33,420 bases of DNA from Prochlorococcus sp. AG-347-K15 (lineage in GTDB: Bacteria; Cyanobacteriota; Cyanobacteriia; PCC-6307; Cyanobiaceae). Below, one piece after another: positions 1 through 8,338 of the stretch. The DNA lies in the NCBI GenBank assembly GCA_003281415.1, contig QCCC01000013.1:1-33420 (forward strand). Reading direction: 5' to 3'. Positions within the stretch are counted from its first letter, which is position 1; every line of letters begins with the position of its first letter. The notes beneath the pieces are model-generated. The model was not told the DNA's origin. It searched no databases and saw only the letters and a program-made list of their open reading frames with translations. The position numbers and the translations under genes were made by a program.

Positions 1-462
1 AACTAACAAAGAAGTAACGCAATTAGTAAGTAATCTTTTACCAAGCTTTGGACCTATTAATCGTGAATTCTTACTCTCATAATTTAAAGGCCCAGTAATT
101 TTCTCAAGATTAGTAATAAGATTATTTGATTCTTCAATACTCAAATAAGGTGATCTTATCGAAATTAATTTATCATCATTTTGAAATTGTAATTTAATAT
201 TATTTAAAACGTTTTTATTTTTAGAGATCTCTCTTAAATTTTCTAAAACTGAATCAGGAGTAATATTAGAACATTCCACTTCACAAACTCTCTCTATTCT
301 TATTTCATTTCCCCCAACAAAATCCATCCCTAGATTTATAGGTCTCTTATAAGAAGTATTAAAAGTAGAATATAAAATACCTAAAAGACTAAATAAAATA
401 AGAAAAGTTGATAAACCAAGTATCTTTCTTTTATTTTTAATTAGTTCAAAGTTAAATTTCAT
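1..462 (-). CDS. secF: Protein translocase subunit SecF, N-terminal 154 residues (3' end beyond window)
   Basis: SecF forms with SecD a membrane complex that uses the proton-motive force to assist late steps of SecYEG-dependent export across the plasma or thylakoid membrane. The reading frame is open from an ATG at 462 to the left edge. It starts MKFNFELIKNKRKILG, has a first transmembrane segment at about residues 14-34, then the family motif GMDFVGGNEIRIE and the start of the periplasmic P1-like domain. The remaining five predicted membrane segments lie outside the window. It follows secD by 22 bases on the same strand, the usual secD-secF order. The two cysteines in CEVEC and the divergent P1 domain look like ordinary cyanobacterial variation. 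The assignment rests on the motif and the secD neighbour. Confidence 0.93.
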   Translation of the reverse strand, partial: MKFNFELIKNKRKILGLSTFLILFSLLGILYSTFNTSYKRPINLGMDFVGGNEIRIERVCEVECSNITPDSVLENLREISKNKNVLNNIKLQFQNDDKLISIRSPYLSIEESNNLITNLEKITGPLNYESKNSRLIGPKLGKRLLTNCVTSLLV

Positions 463-484
463 TGGAAAATTAGAAATAAAAAAT

Positions 485-1954
485 TTAATTAGAAAAATTG
501 TTCCTAGGAAGGTAGAGATTTTTTTGTCTTAAAGATTGATATGTTGTAAAAAATCTCAAAATAGTTTTGGAACAACTTAATGACGTAAACAAGCTAATTA
601 AGACACCAATACCTAATGTTGCAGCAAAACCTTTGACAAAATTTGTTCCTAATAAAAACAATATAAAACAACTTAGAAGAGTTGTAATGTGGCCATCAAC
701 TATTGATGAATTAGCTCTTTGAAAACCGCTATCAATGGATCTTGTGAGAGTATTGCCATCAAATAATTCTTCTCTAATTCTCTCAAATATTAGAATATTT
801 GCATCAACAGCCATGCCAATGCTAAGTATAAGTCCAGATATTCCAGGTAAGGTTAAAGTTACCGGAATTAAAGAATATAGGGCCAAGTTAAAAAAACCAT
901 ACAGCACTAGAGAGAGAACTGAGACTAAACCTAATATTCTATAATTAAAAATCATAAATATTCCAACAAAAATTAATCCACCAATAGCTGCATAAAGACT
1001 TTTTATAATATTTTTAGACCCTAGTTGAGCCCCTATGGTGTTTGTCTCTACTATTTCGATAGGCAAAGGAAGGGAACCACCTTTAAGTTGAACTTCTAAT
1101 TCTCTCGCATTTTCAGCGCTAAAATTTCCACTTATTATTGCTGATCCACCTGTAATGCCAGTATTAGCAAACTGACTACCAACACTAGCTTCACTTATAG
1201 ATTCTCCATCAAGAATAATAGATAATAGTTGATCAGTGCCAGCAATTGACTTTGTGATTTCAGCAAATTTATCTCCTCCTGAATTACTAAAAGTTAATAA
1301 AACTTCCCAACTACTATTTGTTTGTTCTTGTCTTCTTCCCGCGTTAATAAGATCCTTTCCAGATAAATCAGTTTTGACAAATAAATTTGTAATTTTTTTA
1401 TCAATATATTTTTTAATTTCAATTAATTGGCCATATATTTCCGTATTATTAGATGAATAATTTAACTCTCGCTCAATATCCTTAAGACTATCCTGAATAG
1501 TTTTTAAGAAATTATCAAAATTTTGATTTTTATCTAAAGAGGAATATTGTTCAATTAATTCTTTGGTTTTTAATCTCTGAAGTTGCAAACTTTTTAAATC
1601 TTTAGATGTTCCTACCATTTGGGTCCTAAATTCTAATAATGCTGTCTTACCCAAAACTCTAGAAGCAACCAATGGATTTTGTTCTCCAGGTAGTTCTAAA
1701 ATCAATTGATCTCCACCAAGAGTTTGCAAGTTAGACTCTGAAACGCCTAAATTGTTAACGCGTTTATCTACAACCGAATTAACTGCTTCGAGTTCATCCT
1801 TTGTTACCTTTCCTTCCTCTTTAATAATTTGTAGAGTAAGTTGAGAACCCCCTTGTAAATCCAATCCAAATTGTAAGGGGTAATTTATTAATAAATAAAC
1901 AGATAACGTTAGTAGAAATATTATAAAAAAAAGCCAACCTTGCCTTCTTTTCAT
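485..1954 (-). CDS. secD: Protein translocase subunit SecD
   Basis: 489-residue partner of SecF in the auxiliary Sec translocon complex. Visible features are an N-terminal membrane anchor (about residues 5-25), then the D1 motif FGLDLQGGSQLTLQI, the LLEFRTQ segment, a large extracytoplasmic P1 region, the conserved stretch LKGGSLPLPIEIVE followed by GAQLG, and a C-terminal block of about five membrane helices carrying GMAVDANILIFERIREE and the late GFAATLGIG helix. Length fits cyanobacterial SecD, which is shorter than the E. coli protein. The ATG at 1954 lies only 3 bases after the pdhB stop, so translation is probably coupled to pdhB, and secF follows 22 bases downstream. Annotation is secure; the linkage of export genes to pdhB looks positional rather than functional. 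Confidence 0.96.
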   Translation of the reverse strand: MKRRQGWLFFIIFLLTLSVYLLINYPLQFGLDLQGGSQLTLQIIKEEGKVTKDELEAVNSVVDKRVNNLGVSESNLQTLGGDQLILELPGEQNPLVASRVLGKTALLEFRTQMVGTSKDLKSLQLQRLKTKELIEQYSSLDKNQNFDNFLKTIQDSLKDIERELNYSSNNTEIYGQLIEIKKYIDKKITNLFVKTDLSGKDLINAGRRQEQTNSSWEVLLTFSNSGGDKFAEITKSIAGTDQLLSIILDGESISEASVGSQFANTGITGGSAIISGNFSAENARELEVQLKGGSLPLPIEIVETNTIGAQLGSKNIIKSLYAAIGGLIFVGIFMIFNYRILGLVSVLSLVLYGFFNLALYSLIPVTLTLPGISGLILSIGMAVDANILIFERIREELFDGNTLTRSIDSGFQRANSSIVDGHITTLLSCFILFLLGTNFVKGFAATLGIGVLISLFTSLSCSKTILRFFTTYQSLRQKNLYLPRNNFSN

Positions 1955-1957
1955 AGA

Positions 1958-2941
1958 CTATACACTCCCACTAATTAAATGCTCAACTTTTTCAACTATT
2001 TGATGTGGCTGGATTATCGTCAAATTCTCAAGATTACCATTATACGGAGTTGGAATATCCTGACTAGATAACCTGATTGGTCTGGCATCAAGATCATCGA
2101 AACACTCTTCAGTTATCAAGGCAATTAATTCTGCACCAATACCTCCAGTCTTCATGCATTCTTCAACAATAATCACTTTATTTGTTTTACTTATTGATTT
2201 TGAGATGGTTTCCATATCAAATGGTTTTAAACTTATTAAATCAATTAATTCAACATCTATTCCTTTTTTATCTAATTCTTCAACAGCTTTAAGGCAGTGG
2301 TGTCTCATTCTTGAATATGTCAATAAAGTAATATCCTTACCCTCTTTTACGACGTCAGCCTGATCTAAAGCGCAAGTATAGTCACCCTCTGGTAATTCTT
2401 CAGATAAGTTGTAAAGAAGAACATGTTCGAAAAATAGAACCGGATTATCATCTCTTATAGCTGCTTTCATTAAACCTTTAGCATTTGTAGGTGTACTGCA
2501 TGCAACAATTTTTATGCCAGGAACTGCATGAAAATAAGCTTCAAGTCTTTGACTGTGTTCAGCGCCAAGTTGACGACCAACTCCTCCTGGTCCGCGAACT
2601 ACTGCTGGTATTTTATAATTTCCTCCGCTTGTATATCTAAGCATACCCATATTATTTGATATCTGATTAAAAGCTAAAAGCAAAAAACCCATATTCATTC
2701 CTTCTACTATTGGTCTTAACCCAGTCATTGCTGCACCCACAGCCATACCTGTAAAACTATTCTCTGCAATTGGAGTATCTAAGACTCTTAACTCTCCATA
2801 TTTCTCATATAAATCCTTGGTAACCTTGTATGATCCTCCATATTGACCAACATCTTCCCCCATAACGCAAACATTTACATCATTTGCCATTTCTTCATCA
2901 ATTGCCTCTTTCAAAGCATTAAATAATAATGTTCCAGCCAC
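1958..2941 (-). CDS. pdhB: Pyruvate dehydrogenase E1 component, beta subunit
   Basis: 327-residue E1-beta subunit of the pyruvate dehydrogenase complex, which with E1-alpha decarboxylates pyruvate using thiamine diphosphate and passes the acetyl group to E2 lipoate, supplying acetyl-CoA. The sequence shows the E1-beta and transketolase-type pyrimidine-binding domain ([13 protein letters not shown], then [32 protein letters not shown]) and the C-terminal transketolase domain ([39 protein letters not shown], with PTPYN near the end). The first codon is GTG (minus-strand 2941-2939), giving [13 protein letters not shown]; a weak AGG-containing segment precedes it. E1-alpha and E2 are not in the window. 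It is upstream of and probably co-transcribed with secD-secF. Confidence 0.96.
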   Translation of the reverse strand: MAGTLLFNALKEAIDEEMANDVNVCVMGEDVGQYGGSYKVTKDLYEKYGELRVLDTPIAENSFTGMAVGAAMTGLRPIVEGMNMGFLLLAFNQISNNMGMLRYTSGGNYKIPAVVRGPGGVGRQLGAEHSQRLEAYFHAVPGIKIVACSTPTNAKGLMKAAIRDDNPVLFFEHVLLYNLSEELPEGDYTCALDQADVVKEGKDITLLTYSRMRHHCLKAVEELDKKGIDVELIDLISLKPFDMETISKSISKTNKVIIVEECMKTGGIGAELIALITEECFDDLDARPIRLSSQDIPTPYNGNLENLTIIQPHQIVEKVEHLISGSV

Positions 2942-2990
2942 AATTAATTACCTAATTAATCACATATATAATCCTACCACTTTGATTAAG

Positions 2991-3086
2991 TTAACCTCCT
3001 TCGGCAAATGTTATAAGTAGTAATATAGACAAAATCATTCCTGGTAAAAGCAAAAGTATTAAAAGTCCTAAGTCATGTAAAGACAT
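2991..3086 (-). CDS. Possible 31-residue single-pass membrane peptide
   Basis: A short minus-strand frame reads MSLHDLGLLILLLLPGM and continues to a hydrophobic end finishing FAEGG, then TAA. It is one almost uninterrupted membrane helix (about residues 6-27) with short polar ends, the shape of photosynthetic-complex small subunits. I do not recognise it: it does not match my memory of PsaM, PsaI, PetL, PetN, PsbM or PsbT. It fills the otherwise unexplained gap between the DUF3082 gene and pdhB, on the same strand as both. No clear Shine-Dalgarno sequence precedes the ATG. A frame this short could arise by chance, so support is only the hydrophobic pattern, the position and native-looking codon choice. 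Confidence 0.4.
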   Translation of the reverse strand: MSLHDLGLLILLLLPGMILSILLLITFAEGG

Positions 3087-3120
3087 TCAAAGAAAGTGTT
3101 TTCTTAATGATATGCTCAAT

Positions 3121-3423
3121 TCAACTTTTCTTCAGAAAAAAACTTCGAATAAATACAATAAAAAGTCCTATACCTATAAAAGCAAAAGAAAAAGTTAGCA
3201 AAAAAGATAATCCAATTATTAATGTATTAATACTTGAAGAAATATTTTGGACTATTTCAGAAGAATTAGTTGGTTTATGTATTGAAAAATAAATTGCAAT
3301 TTTATTACTTAAAAAATAAAAAAATATAAATAATAAAAAACTGGTTAATGATCCAACAATAAAATTTAAAGGTCCTTTTTCGGGAATGCTTTTTTCAATA
3401 TTTTCGTTAATATTATCAGCCAC
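3121..3423 (-). CDS. DUF3082-family cyanobacterial membrane protein
   Basis: 100-residue protein with a polar N-terminus, the motif GPLNFIVGSLTSFLL leading into a first membrane helix (about residues 19-45), a loop containing IHKPTNSSEIVQNISSSI, and a second helix pair region INTLIIGLSFLLTFSFAFIGIGLF (about residues 66-92). This pattern agrees with the cyanobacterial DUF3082 family, whose function is not known to me. The first codon is GTG (reading MADNINENIEKS); no better ATG lies nearby. The gene sits 25 bases downstream of ispE on the same strand and 35 bases upstream of the possible 31-residue peptide, so it is probably part of the ksgA-ispE transcription unit. Family assignment is from recall of the sequence pattern, not a search. 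Confidence 0.78.
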   Translation of the reverse strand: MADNINENIEKSIPEKGPLNFIVGSLTSFLLFIFFYFLSNKIAIYFSIHKPTNSSEIVQNISSSINTLIIGLSFLLTFSFAFIGIGLFIVFIRSFFLKKS

Positions 3424-3448
3424 AATAAAATTTTGTATAAAAAAAAAT

Positions 3449-4384
3449 TTAAATGAATGTTATTCCCTTTTCAAGGAAAGTGCAAACCCATGAATCGTAA
3501 CCATTATCATTAAATAATTTATAATTTGCTGTTAATTCTTTTTTAGCAGTCTCTACATCTTTAAAGAGTGCAAAGCATGTGGGACCTGATCCACTCATTG
3601 AATATGTCAGACAGTTCTCTAATTTAGAAAGTAAATATAATGCCTGCTTTACAGAACCATTTTCATTTTCAACAACTAACTGCAAATCATTTTTTATAGT
3701 TAAATGTTGATTATCATTACTTAAGTTATTTAAACCATCATCTCTTAAATTTTTTCTTATGTTCTCAATAATTTCTCTATTAGTAAGATATTGATTACAA
3801 AATCTATTACTATATTTTTTATAAGTTTCAGCAGTAGATACTGATACATTTGGATTTTTTAAAAGAATTACTCCATATTCAAAGTTTGAATCTAATTTCT
3901 CCAAAATTTCGCCTCTTCCAAAACATAATTGAAGACCACCATTTATAAAAAAGGGAATATCAGATCCTAAAGTTGATGCTAATGAACATAATGTTTCTTT
4001 ATCTAAATTCAAATCCCATAATTTATTAAGACCAATTAATGCTGCTGCTGCATTGCTAGATCCACCAGCTAATCCTGCACCAATTGGAATATTTTTTCTT
4101 AAAAATATATTCGCACCAAAATCTATATTTGATTTTTTCCTTAAAAGATTTGCCGATTTAACAATTAAGTTATCACTAGATAAGCTTAAATGATTACAAT
4201 CAGAATCAAGTTTAATTAAACCTCCATTGTTAATTTGAAATTCTAAATAGTCAGAAAGATCAATATTTTGCATAATCATTGCTAACTCATGGAATCCATC
4301 CTCTCTTTTACCAATAACTTCAAGGTGTAAATTTATTTTGGCAGGTGATTTTATAATAATTTTCTTTTTAGCTAAATTTTGCAT
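3449..4384 (-). CDS. ispE: 4-diphosphocytidyl-2-C-methyl-D-erythritol kinase
   Basis: IspE phosphorylates the 2-hydroxyl of CDP-methylerythritol with ATP, the fourth step of the MEP isoprenoid pathway that feeds carotenoid, phytol and quinone synthesis. The 311-residue protein has the GHMP-kinase pattern: an N-terminal substrate motif SPAKINLHLEVIGKREDGFHE, the glycine-rich ATP loop IPIGAGLAGGSSNAAAAL (about residues 97-114), GSDIPFF with the catalytic-type Asp, and the C-terminal motif MSGSGPTCFALF. The start is an ATG at 4384, 12 bases after the ksgA stop. The ksgA-ispE pairing is common in bacteria and supports the call. No missing catalytic motif was noticed. The region around residues 190-225 is Asn-rich, as is typical of AT-rich genomes. 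Confidence 0.96.
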   Translation of the reverse strand: MQNLAKKKIIIKSPAKINLHLEVIGKREDGFHELAMIMQNIDLSDYLEFQINNGGLIKLDSDCNHLSLSSDNLIVKSANLLRKKSNIDFGANIFLRKNIPIGAGLAGGSSNAAAALIGLNKLWDLNLDKETLCSLASTLGSDIPFFINGGLQLCFGRGEILEKLDSNFEYGVILLKNPNVSVSTAETYKKYSNRFCNQYLTNREIIENIRKNLRDDGLNNLSNDNQHLTIKNDLQLVVENENGSVKQALYLLSKLENCLTYSMSGSGPTCFALFKDVETAKKELTANYKLFNDNGYDSWVCTFLEKGITFI

Positions 4385-4396
4385 TTACTTAAATTT

Positions 4397-5221
4397 TTAT
4401 TTTTTAATTTTAATACAATTTTCTGCAAGCTTAATCCATTGTTCAATTGAAATATCTTGTGGTCTTAAATTAAAACAAACTTTTGAATATTCAGATAATT
4501 CATTTATTTCTTCATTTGAAAGTATTGAATTAAGAGTGTTTCTAAGCATTTTTCTTCTTGAATTAAATGAAATTCGAAGAAGTTTATCTATATATTTTTC
4601 TAGACTAATATCTAATCTTAAATCATTTTTAATTGGTTCGAAAACTACTAATGAAGAAAAAACTTTTGGAGGCGGACTAAATGATGACGGCGGTACATCG
4701 CAAATTTTTTTTATTTTTGATAAGAGTTGCATTCTTACACTAAGAGCACCAGCATTAGGACTTCCTTCTTTTGACAAAATCCTATCTACAACGTCTTTCT
4801 GCATTAAAAAAATTATTTTTTCGTAATTATAGTTTCTTATAATGCCCAATCGCCCTATGAAAATATCTAATATTGGGCCAGTTATATTGTAAGGAATATT
4901 TGCAATCACTTTTGTAATCTTCTCATTAATCGAATTTAAATTTACTTTAAGAATATCTCCCTGTTCAAGTGAAAACTTATCATTATTATTGAATTTATCA
5001 TTTAATAAATTTATTAAATCTTTATCTAATTCAATCGCATGTAATTTTTTAATTTCTGAATCTAATAACTTAGATGTTAAAGCCCCTTTACCTGGACCAA
5101 TTTCCAAAATAAAGTCATTTTCATTAAGAACAGCAATTTCTTTAATTTTTTCTAATATTTTTTTATTTACCAACCAGTGTTGTCCAAATCTTTTTTTTTG
5201 ATGATATTTTTTAGAATTCAT
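4397..5221 (-). CDS. ksgA: 16S rRNA adenine dimethyltransferase
   Basis: KsgA (RsmA) dimethylates two adjacent adenosines in the 3' terminal loop of 16S rRNA during late 30S assembly, using S-adenosylmethionine. The 274-residue protein opens with [11 protein letters not shown], then has the Rossmann methyltransferase motif [15 protein letters not shown] (about residues 40-54), an acidic motif HAIELDKDL, and the catalytic [13 protein letters not shown], equivalent to the family NLPY motif. The C-terminal part carries [19 protein letters not shown] and [11 protein letters not shown], both family-typical. The ATG at 5221 is the natural start and faces the plus-strand gene at 5278 across a 56-base divergent intergenic region that must hold promoters for both directions. 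First gene of the minus-strand run that continues to secF. Confidence 0.96.
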   Translation of the reverse strand: MNSKKYHQKKRFGQHWLVNKKILEKIKEIAVLNENDFILEIGPGKGALTSKLLDSEIKKLHAIELDKDLINLLNDKFNNNDKFSLEQGDILKVNLNSINEKITKVIANIPYNITGPILDIFIGRLGIIRNYNYEKIIFLMQKDVVDRILSKEGSPNAGALSVRMQLLSKIKKICDVPPSSFSPPPKVFSSLVVFEPIKNDLRLDISLEKYIDKLLRISFNSRRKMLRNTLNSILSNEEINELSEYSKVCFNLRPQDISIEQWIKLAENCIKIKK

Positions 5222-5277
5222 CTAAAAGATAAATAATATGTTTAAATTAAATATGTATTTATTTAATACTTTATATC

Positions 5278-5610
5278 ATGAGCTTATCAAAAAAAAATTT
5301 AGATAAACTCAAGAAATATAAAAATAATAAAAATTTAAATAGCGAAAGTAAGAATATAAGTAATTGCACAAATATACCTAACAATGATAATTTAATCTCT
5401 AATCCACTTAATTCAGAAGATCCCAATAAAATTTTTTATTCGTTAATTGATAATTCAGAATCTTTAGAAGAGACTTCTAACGTTAATAATTCACTAAGAG
5501 AAAGCGAGCTTAATCAAATTAATATGAATTCTAGAAAAGCTTATTTTTCTAAAAAATTAACAACCGAAGAGGAACTATATGATGAATTTAATTATCTTCT
5601 TGATGAATAA
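5278..5610 (+). CDS. Asn/Ser/Lys-rich hypothetical protein, probably disordered
   Basis: 110-residue protein I do not recognise. It is dominated by Asn, Ser, Lys, Glu and Leu with almost no Gly, no Trp, one Cys and no membrane segment, and looks largely disordered. The N-terminus (LSKKNLDKLKKYKNN) is basic and could form an amphipathic helix. The C-terminus (about residues 84-110) is more ordered, with KAYFSKKLTTEEELYDEFNYLLDE, and is the part most likely to be conserved. An ATG start is clear. It is divergent from ksgA and precedes rlmH by 19 bases on the same strand, so the two are probably co-transcribed. The linkage to two ribosome-modification genes gives only a weak hint of a translation-related role. 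Confidence 0.7.
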   Translation: MSLSKKNLDKLKKYKNNKNLNSESKNISNCTNIPNNDNLISNPLNSEDPNKIFYSLIDNSESLEETSNVNNSLRESELNQINMNSRKAYFSKKLTTEEELYDEFNYLLDE

Positions 5611-5629
5611 TTAGTTTTAATATTTACTT

Positions 5630-6046
5630 ATGCTTCAGAGTAATAGATTAACAATTTATGCTATCGGCAAAATAAAGAAACTCTGGATTAGAGATGGAAT
5701 TAATCAATACAAAAAAAGAATGCCTGAACTTATTATTAATGAGTTAAAGACTTTTAATTTAAATAATCTTAGATCTAATAACAATATTATTATCTGCCTA
5801 AGTGAAGAAGGTAAGCAGTTTAATTCAGTTGAACTATGTTCTTTTCTCTTAAGTTTTAAAAATAAAAAAATTAATTTCTTAATCGGTGATACTGATGGAA
5901 TAAGTTCAGATATAAAAAAAAATTCAGATCTTATAGTAAGTTTGTCTCCTTTAACTTTTCCGCATGAATTAGCTAGATTAATTCTAATCGAGCAAATCTA
6001 TAGAGCTGTTTCTATATCTAATAACTCTCCTTACCACCGTTCTTAA
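5630..6046 (+). CDS. rlmH: 23S rRNA (pseudouridine1915-N3)-methyltransferase RlmH
   Basis: RlmH is a small SPOUT-family methyltransferase that methylates N3 of pseudouridine 1915 in helix 69 of 23S rRNA on assembled 70S ribosomes. The 138-residue length is close to the usual 155. The N-terminus has IYAIGKIKK (usual IxAVGK), the middle has [19 protein letters not shown], the SPOUT knot region shows [12 protein letters not shown] where most homologues have a GG-x-x-G pattern, and the C-terminus has the hallmark [21 protein letters not shown] followed by SPYHRS. The ATG at 5630 is well placed. A promoter for the next gene, umuD, must lie in the 99 bases after its stop. The IGDTDG variant of the cofactor loop is a mild oddity but the rest of the fold motif is intact. 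Confidence 0.92.
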   Translation: MLQSNRLTIYAIGKIKKLWIRDGINQYKKRMPELIINELKTFNLNNLRSNNNIIICLSEEGKQFNSVELCSFLLSFKNKKINFLIGDTDGISSDIKKNSDLIVSLSPLTFPHELARLILIEQIYRAVSISNNSPYHRS

Positions 6047-6116
6047 AAAGATTAGATTTAATCTAAAATTAATCTATAAAACTTTAATAACTAACTATTT
6101 TTTGAATTTTTATTAT

Positions 6117-6134
6117 ATAGTACATATATACTAT
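6117..6134 (+). promoter_or_regulatory. Putative LexA operator (SOS box) upstream of umuD
   Basis: The 18 bases at 6117-6134 (ATAGTACATATATACTAT) form an inverted repeat with one mispaired position. The core 6119-6132 fits 13 of 14 positions of the cyanobacterial LexA consensus RGTACNNNDGTWCB, the miss being A for G at the start of the right half. It starts 29 bases and ends 12 bases before the TTG start of umuD, and overlaps a possible -10 element (TATTATA, 6111-6117). Position upstream of a canonical SOS gene makes it the best operator candidate in the window. Binding is inferred. Confidence 0.7.
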
Positions 6135-6145
6135 TAATTCAAATC

Positions 6146-6562
6146 TTGGATTCCTTCGATTCAACTACTAAAAAATTTAAAATCCCCTTATTAAATGATT
6201 CAGTATCTGCAGGATTTCCTTCTCCAGCAGATGACTATACGGAAGAAAATATTGATTTAAATGAACATTTAATATCTAATCCGTTTAGCACTTTTTTTCT
6301 TAGAGTTAAAGGTGAATCAATGATAAATGCAGGAATTAAAAATAAAGATTTAATAATAGTAGACAAGAGTTTAATAGCCAAGCCAGGGGATATTGTCATT
6401 GCAATGATAGACGGGGAATTTACAATAAAAAGATTATCTATAAAAAATGATGAATTATATTTAAAAGCAGAAAATCATAATTATCCTGATTTTAGCTTTA
6501 AAAACCATATTGATATACAGATATGGGGAGTGGTTATTTATTCAATACATAGCTATTTATGA
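6146..6562 (+). CDS. umuD: UmuD-like SOS mutagenesis protein, S24-type self-cleaving peptidase
   Basis: UmuD is cleaved with RecA help to UmuD', the accessory subunit of the translesion polymerase pol V. The 138-residue protein has the S24 serine-lysine dyad: Ser58 in VKGESM and Lys95 in FTIKRL, close to the E. coli positions 60 and 97. The expected cleavage site is Ala22-Gly23 in SVSAGFPSPADDY (Cys-Gly in E. coli). Downstream motifs GDIVIAMIDG and LKAENHNYPDF are family-typical. The start is a TTG; no upstream in-frame ATG exists and the N-terminal length then matches the family. It has no visible Shine-Dalgarno sequence. A LexA-like box lies just upstream, and the stop codon overlaps the umuC start as ATGA, so the pair is translationally coupled. 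Confidence 0.93.
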   Translation: MDSFDSTTKKFKIPLLNDSVSAGFPSPADDYTEENIDLNEHLISNPFSTFFLRVKGESMINAGIKNKDLIIVDKSLIAKPGDIVIAMIDGEFTIKRLSIKNDELYLKAENHNYPDFSFKNHIDIQIWGVVIYSIHSYL

Positions 6563-7845
6563 GAATTTCAAGTAATGATGCTATAGCTCTTATAGATGCT
6601 AATAATTTTTATGCGTCATGTGAACAAAATATTAATCCTAATTTAAGAAATAAACCAGTAGTAATTTTATCTAATAATGATGGATGTATCATTGCAAGAA
6701 GTCCTGAAGCGCGAGCTTTAAAAATTAAAATGGGAACTCCTTATTTTAAGATCAAAGAAAAATTAAATAAATTAGATGTAGCAGTCTTAAGCTCAAACTA
6801 CTCGCTTTACGGCGATATGAGCAGAAGACTAATGAATTTACTAAAAAACTACTGTGAAGAAATAGAAATTTATTCTATTGACGAAGCATTTGTCTCAATT
6901 TCTAGACCTAATGATAAAAATCTATATTCTTGGGCAAGAAACATAAGATCATCAATATATCAGAATCTAGGTATTACCATAACAGTAGGAATAGGAGAAA
7001 ATAAAGTAAGAGCAAAAATTGCCAATAAATTAGCTAAAAATATTGATTATTCAGCTGGAATATTTGATTTAGCTAGAACCAGAAATGAGAATAATTATTT
7101 AAAAAGAATTAGTGTAGATAAGATATGGGGAGTCGGGAAACAAACCTCTAATTGGCTGCAAAGTAAAGGTATTAAGAATGCGAAAGAATTAAGAGATATG
7201 GAAGAAAATGAAATCATCAAGAAACTAGGCATAGTTGGAAAAAGATTGCAATTAGAATTGAAAGGTTATAAATGTCTGCCTATAGAAAAAAACAAGAAAT
7301 CAAAAAAAGAAATTCAGGTAAGCAGGAGTTTCGGTACTCCTGTCACAAAATTAGAAGACTTAACTCAAGCACTAGCGACTCACGCAATAAAAGCATCTGA
7401 AAAAATGAGAAGTCAGAATTTGCAATCATCTAATATTAGAGTATTTGCAAGAACCAGTAAATATTCAAGTCAAAATTATCAAAGAAGTGCTCATAGAAAA
7501 CTTACAAATGCAACAGACGACACAAACAGCATTTTAAAAATAATAGTTGAATTATCTAAAGAAATTTATAATCCCGAATATAAATTTTCAAAAGCTGGTG
7601 TTTTAATGCAGGATTTAACTAATAGTGAATATTTACAGCAATCAGTTATCAATTACAAATCTCAGAAAGACCTAAAAAAATCAGCAATTCTCATGAGAAC
7701 TATTGATTTATTAAATAAAAGATTTAATAACAATGCAATTACATGGGCTATTACAAAAACTCCAAAAAGTTGGACGATGAATAAGAATTTCTTAAGTCGC
7801 TCATCTACAACTGATATAGAACAGATCCCAACTATAGTAAAGTAA
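6559..7845 (+). CDS. umuC: UmuC-like Y-family DNA polymerase (pol V catalytic subunit)
   Basis: 428-residue translesion polymerase that with UmuD' copies past DNA lesions at the cost of mutations. Y-family motifs are complete: ALIDANNFYASCEQ with metal-binding Asp13, the YSLYGDMSRR steric segment (about residues 81-90), the catalytic YSIDEAFV with Asp108-Glu109, the little-finger-preceding VGIGENKVRAKIANKLAK, and the helix-hairpin-helix region VDKIWGVGKQTSNWL. The C-terminal domain has the UmuC-typical GVLMQDL stretch, but I do not see a canonical QLxLF beta-clamp motif. All catalytic carboxylates are present, so it should be active. The ATG overlaps the umuD stop. The next gene starts 9 bases after its TAA, implying a three-gene damage-inducible unit. 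Confidence 0.95.
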   Translation: MRISSNDAIALIDANNFYASCEQNINPNLRNKPVVILSNNDGCIIARSPEARALKIKMGTPYFKIKEKLNKLDVAVLSSNYSLYGDMSRRLMNLLKNYCEEIEIYSIDEAFVSISRPNDKNLYSWARNIRSSIYQNLGITITVGIGENKVRAKIANKLAKNIDYSAGIFDLARTRNENNYLKRISVDKIWGVGKQTSNWLQSKGIKNAKELRDMEENEIIKKLGIVGKRLQLELKGYKCLPIEKNKKSKKEIQVSRSFGTPVTKLEDLTQALATHAIKASEKMRSQNLQSSNIRVFARTSKYSSQNYQRSAHRKLTNATDDTNSILKIIVELSKEIYNPEYKFSKAGVLMQDLTNSEYLQQSVINYKSQKDLKKSAILMRTIDLLNKRFNNNAITWAITKTPKSWTMNKNFLSRSSTTDIEQIPTIVK

Positions 7846-7854
7846 AAAAATAAA

Positions 7855-8322
7855 ATGGAATTTATTATATTTTTAAGCAAATTAGATAAAGAGATTCTTG
7901 ACTTATTAATAAAAGCAAACTATGTAGTTGAAGAAAATAAAATTGAATGTCTCATAAATAAAGAAATAAAAGGACTACATAATTTTGTAGAAAATAAAAT
8001 AATAATATGTACTGAAAATGCAAAAAGAAAAACAAATTATAGAAATGAAAAGCAGCGACCAAATAAAGACAACTTCAAAACAGAATTAGCAATAAGAAAA
8101 GCATTAAGACATGAAGCTACTCATGCTATACAAAAATGTAACCACAATAAGACAGTAGGGGATATAAAAAATTTAGAAGCTAAATTACATCAAAGTAAGA
8201 GGAGATCATTAGAGTTCTCTACTTCCAATTTTTCTGGAAATTATGCAAAAGAAGTAGAAGCTTATATTCTTGAAGACAAGCCCAAAAAAGTAAAAAATAT
8301 GATTAAAAAATACTGCCTATAA
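7855..8322 (+). CDS. Small HExxH putative zinc metallopeptidase downstream of umuC
   Basis: 155-residue protein with a zincin signature: RHEATHAIQKCN places His86, Glu87 and His90 in an HExxH helix, and KEVEAYILED downstream offers Glu133 or Glu135 as third zinc ligand. The spacing (about 43-45 residues) and the Cys-rich flanks (Cys32, Cys52, Cys95, Cys154) recall the Atp23/M76-like organisation, though I cannot confirm that family. The middle is highly basic (about residues 56-75), which would suit nucleic-acid or chaperone contact. No signal peptide or membrane helix, so it should be cytoplasmic. Its ATG is 9 bases after the umuC stop, with no room for a separate promoter, so it should share the LexA-controlled transcript. 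Substrate and role are unknown. It converges on dnaG with a 16-base gap. Confidence 0.75.
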   Translation: MEFIIFLSKLDKEILDLLIKANYVVEENKIECLINKEIKGLHNFVENKIIICTENAKRKTNYRNEKQRPNKDNFKTELAIRKALRHEATHAIQKCNHNKTVGDIKNLEAKLHQSKRRSLEFSTSNFSGNYAKEVEAYILEDKPKKVKNMIKKYCL

Positions 8323-8338
8323 ATTTAAATAAAATATA

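Noticed and set aside
4338-4826. 162-codon plus-strand frame antisense to ispE and ksgA
   Set aside because: It lies entirely opposite two firmly assigned genes and its hydrophobic Phe/Leu/Ser bias is the expected shadow of AT-rich coding sequence.
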